Positions 1-4,414 of a stretch of DNA of 5,672 nucleotides are shown here, one piece after another. Numbering within the stretch: position 1 is the stretch's first letter; each line of letters begins with the position of its first letter. The stretch is from Candidatus Latescibacterota bacterium. Lineage in GTDB: Bacteria; Latescibacterota; 4484-107. The position numbers were made by a program, and so were the translations under genes. The stretch lies in the NCBI GenBank assembly GCA_030613045.1, contig JAUWMS010000209.1, positions 1-5,672 of the forward strand, in the 5' to 3' direction. Under the pieces are notes generated by a model. It saw only the letters and a list, made by a program, of their open reading frames with translations, searched no databases and was not told the origin of the DNA.

Positions 1-833
1 CCCGCTCCCGATTTCACGCGCCCGCAATCCTTTGCCATGGGCTCCAAGGTCCGCACCACTGTGGTTCCGACGGCTACGATGCGCCCCCCGGAGGCTTTGA
101 TTCGAGAGATACGCGTAGCGGCGGCTTCACCCACCTCGTAGTATTCGGACTCCATCGGGTGATCTCTCGGATCCGGCGCAGTGACCGGTCGAAACGTTCC
201 GATCCCCACGTGCAGAAGGATGGGGACGATGGAAACGCCCTTCTCTCGTATCCGATCCAAAAGCTCCGGCGTAAAATGCAATCCGGCGGTGGGAGCGGCC
301 ACGGCTCCCGATTTGTTTGCATAGACCGTCTGATAGCGCTGAACATCGGAGTCCTCCGCCTCCCGATGGATATAGGGTGGGAGCGGCATCTTCCCGATGT
401 CCGCAAGCGCGTCCTCAAACGATCCATCCGTTTCCTCGAAGCGAACGACGCGTCCTCCGGCCTCCGTACAAGCGGTCACCCCGCACCGCAGTCGTCCGCC
501 TCCGAAGCTCAGACGGGTTCCAACGGGAATCCGCCGTCCGGGCCGCACCAACGTCTCCCACGTAAACTCATCCCGTTTCCGCAGGAGAAATACCTCGACG
601 CGCGCTCCGGTGCCTTCCTTTTCGCCCAGCAGGCGGGCGGGGAAAACCTTCGTTTCGTTGAGGACTAAGGCATCCCCTTCGTTCAGATAGGAGACCAGAT
701 CTCCGAAACGGCGATGTGCAATCTCGCCGGACCTTCGGTTCAGCGCTAGCAATCGGGACTGATCGCGTTGCGCCGCCGGAACCTGAGCGATCAACTCCTT
801 GGGGAGCGTGTATTCGTAATCCGATAATTTCAT
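1..833 (-). CDS. queA: S-adenosylmethionine:tRNA ribosyltransferase-isomerase QueA, 3' end outside window
   Basis: QueA transfers and isomerises the ribosyl moiety of SAM onto 7-aminomethyl-7-deazaguanine in the wobble position of tRNAs (Asp, Asn, His, Tyr), giving epoxyqueuosine; it acts in the cytoplasm. Translation from 833 starts MKLSDYEYTLPKELIAQ, the usual QueA N-terminus. It contains NETKVFPARLLG, AAPTAGLHFT (about residues 179-188), LHVGIGTFRPV (about 207-217) and then HPMESEYYEV, all family hallmarks. The frame is open for 277 codons to the left edge. The family is normally about 340-350 residues, so roughly the last fifth lies outside. The ATG at 833-831 is preceded by TGAGGT (842-847) at 8 nt spacing. 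The gene follows the deacetylase gene by 38 bp and is probably read from the same transcript. Identification rests on recognised motifs and is firm. Confidence 0.97.
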   Translation of the reverse strand, partial: MKLSDYEYTLPKELIAQVPAAQRDQSRLLALNRRSGEIAHRRFGDLVSYLNEGDALVLNETKVFPARLLGEKEGTGARVEVFLLRKRDEFTWETLVRPGRRIPVGTRLSFGGGRLRCGVTACTEAGGRVVRFEETDGSFEDALADIGKMPLPPYIHREAEDSDVQRYQTVYANKSGAVAAPTAGLHFTPELLDRIREKGVSIVPILLHVGIGTFRPVTAPDPRDHPMESEYYEVGEAAATRISRIKASGGRIVAVGTTVVRTLEPMAKDCGRVKSGA

Positions 834-841
834 AAGAGCAA

Positions 842-847
842 ACCTCA
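842..847 (-). promoter_or_regulatory. Ribosome binding site of queA
   Basis: TGAGGT on the minus strand, 8 nt before the queA ATG. It supports that start in the 38-bp gap after the preceding gene. No promoter or terminator is evident in this gap. Confidence 0.7.
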
Positions 848-871
848 ATCGCCCTACTTTGGCGGCCGTTC

Positions 872-2341
872 CTACAATAAAATTCGCTCCCCGTCCGGTG
901 CAAGTGCTCCCTGCGGCGGACGTAGCCAGGCGGGCTTCATTGTCCACGTCTGCAAGCGAGCCAGCTCGGCCATCTGATCGCACGTAAAGTCCAGCGGCAT
1001 CGCCCAATGCTCTCCGATGGCGCGCCGGATCCACGCATCCACCTCAAAGGCTGCGTCCGGATACCGAGGCGTCGCCTGGACTCTCAGCCGCTCGTAACGC
1101 TCGTAGCGCGCTTGAGCCTGATAGCTCCTTGCAGCCACCAGAGCAAACTGCCCGATGCCGATGCGTGCGTTCGCGGTGTGCACGTTCGCAGGCAGCCCCC
1201 CCTCTTCGGAGACATGCGCTGTCACCTGCCGACACAGAGCGATGACCTCCTCGTGTGTCACCGTATCCTGCTCGATCCCGATGGCGGGGAGAGACTTCGG
1301 CCCAAGCACGTTGCGCCGCTGCACCTCGCCCGACAGGTCACGGTGCTCCTCCGCATGGATCAGCGATTCCGCAAATCCGCAGACCATCTCCGCAGGCGAA
1401 AACGCGGCCTGAAAGATCGGCTTCCCCGCCCGCTCAATCGCATCCGCGTACAGCGCCAGCACGTCCCGCCGGATATGCGACGGCTGAGCCGAAAACAGCC
1501 GGGTCGCTTCCTCGATGCCGACCACCTCCACATCCGGATGATCGCGCAGCATCTCCATAAGCCTCCGAAAGTTGCCCTTCGCCCTCGCCTCCTCCTCCGG
1601 GGACTTCACCCCATAGAGCCATCCGAGTTCCTGAGGCGTACGCGTTCCCCCGCCGGCCAGCACGTAGTGCTCCTGCCATCCTCGCGTCATCACCCGCACC
1701 GGATGACAGCCGAAGACAGTGACGTATTCAAATCCCCGCTCGACCCGATCCTGCACGATCTCGTCCATTTTGCTCAACCGTTCCTCGAAGATCTCGTCGC
1801 GGCTGTAAATCGTGTCCCAGCCTTCCACGATGCATGTCTCCGTGCCCACACCATGAGGGAACGTCAACGCTCCTGCATACCACGTAGGCTGATCGTACCC
1901 CTCGATCCGGGCGATGCCGTACATATAGGAGATGCCACGCTCACCGGCCACCGCAACGTGCTGAGGCGCAAAATAGGCGTTGTGCCGGGAGAATGCGACC
2001 GGTTCACGGCCGAACACGTCGGAAAACTCTTCGGACACGCGGGCTTCGTAAGCACGCATCGCCTCCACGCCGTCGTCCCATCCCTTGTCCTGCAAGATCT
2101 CCGGGATCAGGGGATGCCGGTTGCCCTGTCCGTGCGATGCTAAGTCATGCGCTGTCATTCGCTCGATCACGTCCACCCGTCCGCGATCTTTGAGCGAACG
2201 TAATTTCTCCCCCATCACAAAAAAGGTGCCGCGCAAGTCACAATCGCTCATAATCTCAGCCAGCCAGCCCGGGACATCGTCTATACGATATTCGGGTGGA
2301 AAAAAAATATCCTCTGTGTCAAAGGCCAGAATTGCGTACAT
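872..2341 (-). CDS. Polysaccharide deacetylase (NodB-like) domain protein with extra C-terminal region
   Basis: 489 residues. The N-terminal 280 or so look like a carbohydrate esterase 4/NodB-type deacetylase, a metal-dependent enzyme removing N- or O-acetyl groups from glycans. Visible motifs: LAFDTED (5-11; D8 as candidate base, E10/D11 as candidate metal ligand), RGTFFVMGEK (37-46, the usual TFFV strand), SHGQGNRH (69-76), FSRHNAYFAP (117-126) and FGCHP (210-214). The histidine motif is odd: H70 and H76 are six apart, where the family usually has H-x3-H, so activity is not assured. The C-terminal part (about 290-489) is not a deacetylase domain. Residues 361-407 (EVIALCRQVTAHVSEEGGLP, then a VH..NARIGIGQF pattern) resemble pseudomurein-binding-repeat-like wall-binding segments, a weak match by eye. 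There is no signal peptide. The start has an excellent AGGAGG seven nt upstream. Exact substrate unknown. Confidence 0.8.
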   Translation of the reverse strand: MYAILAFDTEDIFFPPEYRIDDVPGWLAEIMSDCDLRGTFFVMGEKLRSLKDRGRVDVIERMTAHDLASHGQGNRHPLIPEILQDKGWDDGVEAMRAYEARVSEEFSDVFGREPVAFSRHNAYFAPQHVAVAGERGISYMYGIARIEGYDQPTWYAGALTFPHGVGTETCIVEGWDTIYSRDEIFEERLSKMDEIVQDRVERGFEYVTVFGCHPVRVMTRGWQEHYVLAGGGTRTPQELGWLYGVKSPEEEARAKGNFRRLMEMLRDHPDVEVVGIEEATRLFSAQPSHIRRDVLALYADAIERAGKPIFQAAFSPAEMVCGFAESLIHAEEHRDLSGEVQRRNVLGPKSLPAIGIEQDTVTHEEVIALCRQVTAHVSEEGGLPANVHTANARIGIGQFALVAARSYQAQARYERYERLRVQATPRYPDAAFEVDAWIRRAIGEHWAMPLDFTCDQMAELARLQTWTMKPAWLRPPQGALAPDGERILL

Positions 2342-2348
2342 TTAGGAA

Positions 2349-2354
2349 CCTCCT
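2349..2354 (-). promoter_or_regulatory. Strong Shine-Dalgarno of the deacetylase gene
   Basis: A full AGGAGG lies 7 nt before the ATG at 2341-2339 and fixes that start. A CCUCCU sequence in the loop of the hairpin just upstream (2401-2475) could pair with it. Confidence 0.85.
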
Positions 2355-2378
2355 GACTTTGCCGTGATGATAGATTCA

Positions 2379-2406
2379 ACACCGAAGGACCCTGAAGCAC
2401 ACCGAA
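2379..2406. repeat. Pair of ACACCGAA direct repeats 20 bp apart
   Basis: ACACCGAA occurs at 2379-2386 and again at 2399-2406. An inverted partial copy (TTTCGGT) lies at 2469-2475. The pair lies about 40-65 bp before the deacetylase start, with a 20-bp period close to two helical turns, so it could be an operator. The second copy is also part of the hairpin arm, so the repeat may be only a by-product. Function is inference. Confidence 0.3.
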
Positions 2407-2475
2407 AACCGCAGCAGAGGAGCAAGGAGGCTTGGGGGCTCTCCGGCTCCTCAACTCCCCTGCTGCTGTTTCGGT
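2401..2475. repeat. Long imperfect inverted repeat (hairpin) between the nuclease-like and deacetylase genes
   Basis: The left arm (2401-2422, beginning ACCGAAAA..GCAGCAG) and the right arm (2455-2475, ending CTGCTGCTGTTTCGGT) are inverse copies with one small asymmetry and one mismatch, around a 32-nt loop. Inside, GAGGAGC (2417-2423) can also pair with GCTCCTC (2446-2452), giving an alternative fold. No T-run follows on either strand, so it is not a canonical intrinsic terminator. It could end or stabilise the upstream transcript, act as a leader structure for the deacetylase gene, or be a small repeat element. The structure is clear; the role is not. Confidence 0.75.
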
Positions 2476-2600
2476 AATTCAAAGTTTGCCTTCTTTATGT
2501 AGCTAAGTGCAAAACTCGTGTTATGAAGGCCTTCTTTCATAGTCTTCTCGGCGAACTCTTTTTCTGAAATGCCATGTCCGCGGCGAGAAATGGATTCTAA
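2451..2600 (-). pseudogene. In-frame coding-like remnant after the stop of the nuclease-like gene
   Basis: Directly after the TAA at 2603-2601 the same frame stays open for 49 codons to a TGA at 2453-2451. The residues look protein-like: SRRGHGISEKEFAEKTMKEG, then TSFALSYIKKANFELP, then KQQQGS. There is no good start directly after the stop. An internal ATG (KT-MKEGL) has only a weak GAGAAG before it and would give about 29 residues. It may be the former C-terminus of the upstream gene cut off by a nonsense change, a fragment of a lost gene, or chance. Base composition is similar to the upstream gene. No family recognised. Confidence 0.3.
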
Positions 2601-3140
2601 TTACACTTCCCAAATACGAACCAGGAAATCAGGATACTCGAAAGTGAACTCGTTTTGCGTTAATCGTATGGCTTGTATCGCTTCACCAAATCTGTCAACT
2701 TGTGCATTCTTATGAATTACAAGTATCATATACTTTTCTAAATCTTCTTGAATTTTCCGTAATCGTATCAGATCATTCAACAAACTCCCTGATCCGGCAC
2801 GGTTTATATGCTCTTCCGCTACGTCAATCCGTTGCCCTTCATCTATTGGTAAATACATATCAATATTGCTATGGCCGTCTATGTTCTTTTGGTAATAGTT
2901 CCAAACACCATAGACTTTAACCTCCGCCACCATCCGAGAGGGTTTCTCGCCGTACAAATCTGCTTTTGCTCTCGGTGCAATTTCAAACTCATTGACCATG
3001 AAGTCTTTATCCCGTTCAATGAGATGTCTGTAGAATTCGCCCTGTAACCAGCCCTCACGACATCCCGTCGCGTTGAGAACCACAGATAACGGTTCGGCGA
3101 TAGAATTGAATACTTGCTCGAATAGGTCTATCCATTTCAT
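2601..3140 (-). CDS. Small PD-(D/E)XK nuclease-like protein, hypothetical
   Basis: 179 residues with no recognised family name, but with the layout of a PD-(D/E)XK (restriction-endonuclease-like) fold: a helix with E35 in WLQGEFYRHL, then NEFEIAPRAKADLYG with D61, then MVAEVKVYG with E73-x-K75. E35, D61, E73 and K75 are the expected metal-site and lysine residues. The N-terminus (MKWIDLFEQVFNSIAEPL) and the region 115-160 look helical. There is no signal peptide or membrane segment, so it is probably a cytoplasmic DNA-acting protein. The start is supported by GAGGAG nine nt upstream. Base composition is about 40% G+C (one 60-bp stretch is 27%), far below its neighbours, which suggests recent acquisition. 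The 88-bp gap after dprA holds a repeat array. Its stop is followed by an open in-frame stretch, so the native protein could once have been longer. Nuclease activity is inference. Confidence 0.7.
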   Translation of the reverse strand: MKWIDLFEQVFNSIAEPLSVVLNATGCREGWLQGEFYRHLIERDKDFMVNEFEIAPRAKADLYGEKPSRMVAEVKVYGVWNYYQKNIDGHSNIDMYLPIDEGQRIDVAEEHINRAGSGSLLNDLIRLRKIQEDLEKYMILVIHKNAQVDRFGEAIQAIRLTQNEFTFEYPDFLVRIWEV

Positions 3141-3149
3141 AGTCTATTT

Positions 3150-3155
3150 CTCCTC
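3150..3155 (-). promoter_or_regulatory. Ribosome binding site of the nuclease-like gene
   Basis: GAGGAG on the minus strand, 9 nt before the ATG at 3140-3138. It supports this start and shows that the AT-rich gene has a working translation signal. Confidence 0.75.
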
Positions 3156-3194
3156 AATCATTCAGCAAAAAGTTATTAGTTCATTGTGGCGACG

Positions 3195-3243
3195 ACGGGC
3201 CCAGTGCCAAATGCCCAGTGCCAACTCTCTAATGACCAATGAC
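3195..3243. repeat. Heptanucleotide short tandem repeat array overlapping the 3' end of dprA
   Basis: Read on the minus strand, the sequence falls into a strict 7-nt register: GTCATTG (3243-3237), GTCATTA (3236-3230), GAGAGTT (3229-3223), GGCACTG (3222-3216), GGCATTT (3215-3209), GGCACTG (3208-3202), then a partial GGC. Such degenerate heptad arrays (STRR-like) are known between genes in cyanobacteria and some other phyla. Here the first two units encode the last residues of dprA and its TAG stop. Confidence 0.8.
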
Positions 3244-4113
3244 TTTCGCAATCTTCCCCACATCCTGATAGGAGACGATAGGATCCGCGCCCTTTTCCAA
3301 CAAGGCCCGATTGCCCAATGCGCCCTCCTGATTCTTCGAGTACTGAAGCACAAACAGCGGCTTTCCCGTTTTCTGCGCGGTGTTGGCCGTGTGCATCGTT
3401 CCGCTTTTCAGACCGCACTCCACGACCACAACCGCCCTGGAAAGCCCGACTACAATCCGATTCCGCGCCATCGCCGCCCCGACGGTCCATTGCACTGTGG
3501 GAAAAACCTCCGAAAGAATGGCTCCAGAACTCGCCAGACGCTCCCTCGTCTCGAATCCCGCATCCCGCAATCTGAAATGCAGGATGCCGTTGCTCAACAC
3601 CATAATCGTCCGGCCCTCACCCGCCAGGGCGCCAAGATGTCCGGCGGTGTCAATCCCACGGGCGTACCCGCTGACCACAGTGATGCCTTGCTGAGTCAAT
3701 CGTGTCCCCAATCCCCGCGCGATCTTCAGCGCGTATTCCGACGCGTCCCGCGATCCCACGATGGCCACGGCTCGTTCGTCCTCCGGCTTGATCCGGCCAT
3801 AGACGTACAGAATCGGCGGCGGATGATGAACTGTTTTCAGGCATTTGGGATACGCCGCATCGCTCAGTGTCAGCACATAGATCTCCGCCCGTTCCAATTG
3901 CTCCATCAGTATCTCAATCTCCGTTAGACTACCTGCCTTCTGAAGAATCTGAACGGCTTTCGTCTCGGATACACGGGGAATTTTGGCAATCTCCTCTGCG
4001 GAAGCGCCGAACACCTCCTCCGGCGATCCGAACCGTTCGATCAGCTTTCCGTACGTGGCCGCGCCGATGCCGTCAACGCTGTGGAGGAGAATATCGTATC
4101 GTTTGTCCCACAT
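3229..4113 (-). CDS. dprA: DprA/Smf-like DNA-processing protein, without C-terminal winged helix
   Basis: 294 residues. DprA binds incoming single-stranded DNA and loads RecA in natural transformation; the fold belongs to the SLOG/Rossmann group. The N-terminal region (about 8-60, VDGIGAATYGKLIERFGS..) is SAM/HhH-like. The core shows VAIVGSRDAS (116-125), SGYARGIDTAGH (148-159), ARNRIVVGLS (216-225) and VVECGLKSGTMHTA (230-243), all DprA signatures. It departs from the family in SNGILHFRL, where a G..VYP-type segment is expected, and it stops right after the Rossmann core, lacking the winged-helix domain many homologues have. The ATG at 4113 is chosen because AAGGG lies 10 nt upstream and the next residues (MWDKRYDILL) begin the domain. 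A longer open frame back to 4230 only translates the ACTGAT repeat. Its last codons (V-I-G-H-stop) lie in a heptad repeat. The upstream neighbour carries a ComFC-type domain. Competence, repair and defence roles are all possible. Confidence 0.9.
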   Translation of the reverse strand: MWDKRYDILLHSVDGIGAATYGKLIERFGSPEEVFGASAEEIAKIPRVSETKAVQILQKAGSLTEIEILMEQLERAEIYVLTLSDAAYPKCLKTVHHPPPILYVYGRIKPEDERAVAIVGSRDASEYALKIARGLGTRLTQQGITVVSGYARGIDTAGHLGALAGEGRTIMVLSNGILHFRLRDAGFETRERLASSGAILSEVFPTVQWTVGAAMARNRIVVGLSRAVVVVECGLKSGTMHTANTAQKTGKPLFVLQYSKNQEGALGNRALLEKGADPIVSYQDVGKIAKVIGH

Positions 4114-4123
4114 TTGAGATTTT

Positions 4124-4128
4124 CCCTT
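4124..4128 (-). promoter_or_regulatory. Ribosome binding site deciding the dprA start
   Basis: AAGGG on the minus strand, 10 nt before ATG 4113-4111. It favours this start over the longer open frame beginning at 4230, whose first residues are translated repeat. Confidence 0.6.
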
Positions 4129-4174
4129 GTTACCGTTCGGAGAAAAAATCCATCGCGCCGCAGATCCCTCACCC

Positions 4175-4298
4175 ACTGAACCACTGATCCCACTGATGCT
4201 CCCACTGATAACACTGATCCACCACACCATCCCACCACCGCTGGCGGACGCTGAGGATCAGTGTCATCAGTGCCTATCAGTGCTATCAGTGGTTCAGT
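4175..4298. repeat. Large inverted repeat made of ACTGAT units
   Basis: The left arm (4175-4220) holds five ACTGA(T) units starting at 4175, 4183, 4192, 4204 and 4213. The right arm (4255-4298) holds five inverse units (ATCAGT at 4257, 4266, 4276 and 4285; TCAGT at 4294). The arms align along their full length with a 2-nt length difference and a few mismatches, separated by a 34-nt spacer. The unit period is mostly 8-10 bp. The sequence could form a long RNA stem in the leader of dprA or a cruciform in DNA. It resembles short interspersed repeat families of several GC-rich bacterial phyla; whether it is a family in this genome cannot be told here. Confidence 0.85.
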
Positions 4299-4312
4299 CT
4301 TCGTACCGCAAT

Positions 4313-4329
4313 CCCCCCCACCCAAGCCC
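4313..4329 (-). other. Candidate G-quadruplex motif
   Basis: On the minus strand GGGCTTGGGTGGGGGGG fits the G3-loop-G3-loop-G3-loop-G3 rule with loops of 3, 1 and 1. It lies on the coding strand about 200 nt before dprA. It is a pattern match only; guanine runs of this kind also arise by chance in GC-rich DNA. Confidence 0.35.
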
Positions 4330-4338
4330 AAAACCAAA

Positions 4339-4369
4339 ATTCATGAACCCATGAATTCATAAATTCAAA
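4339..4369. repeat. AT-rich palindromic ATTCATG repeat
   Basis: ATTCATG (4339-4345) and CATGAAT (4350-4356) form a 7-bp stem with an AACC loop. It overlaps a perfect 10-bp palindrome ATGAATTCAT (4351-4360) and is followed by a further AATTCA (4362-4367). It is a third repeat type in the same gap, different from the ACTGAT and GGCACTG types. Function unknown. Confidence 0.6.
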
Positions 4370-4414
4370 GGACTTATCGAAGGAAGGACGGCGGAGAACC
4401 TCTATCCGTTTGCC

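Larger units (their letters stand above)
4114..4414. other. Non-coding 301-bp gap filled with repeats
   Basis: This gap between the phosphoribosyltransferase gene and dprA holds no credible gene. From right to left it contains an AT-rich ATTCATG palindromic repeat, a run of guanines on the minus strand, and the long ACTGAT inverted repeat, then the dprA ribosome binding site. I found no convincing -35/-10 pair and no hairpin with a T-run, so whether dprA is co-transcribed with the upstream gene is open. Confidence 0.7.

Noticed and set aside
159..668. 169-codon plus-strand ORF
   Set aside because: Antisense to queA, whose frame carries clear family motifs throughout.
1007..2143. 378-codon plus-strand ORF
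   Set aside because: Fully antisense to the deacetylase gene, rich in Arg, Pro and His as expected of a shadow frame in GC-rich DNA, with no recognisable domain.
2401..2475. Intrinsic (rho-independent) terminator
   Set aside because: The stem is strong but the loop is 32 nt and no T-run follows on either strand.
3073..3927. 284-codon plus-strand ORF
   Set aside because: Runs antisense across two genes and the repeat array, and its composition is shadow-like.
4114..4230. Longer start for dprA at 4230, adding 39 residues
   Set aside because: The extra residues (WWISVISGSISGISGS and so on) are translated ACTGAT repeat, and the DprA domain and a ribosome binding site both support 4113.
4175..4298. 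CRISPR array
   Set aside because: Units are only 6 nt with 2-6 nt between them and occur in inverted arms; there are no spacers of CRISPR length.
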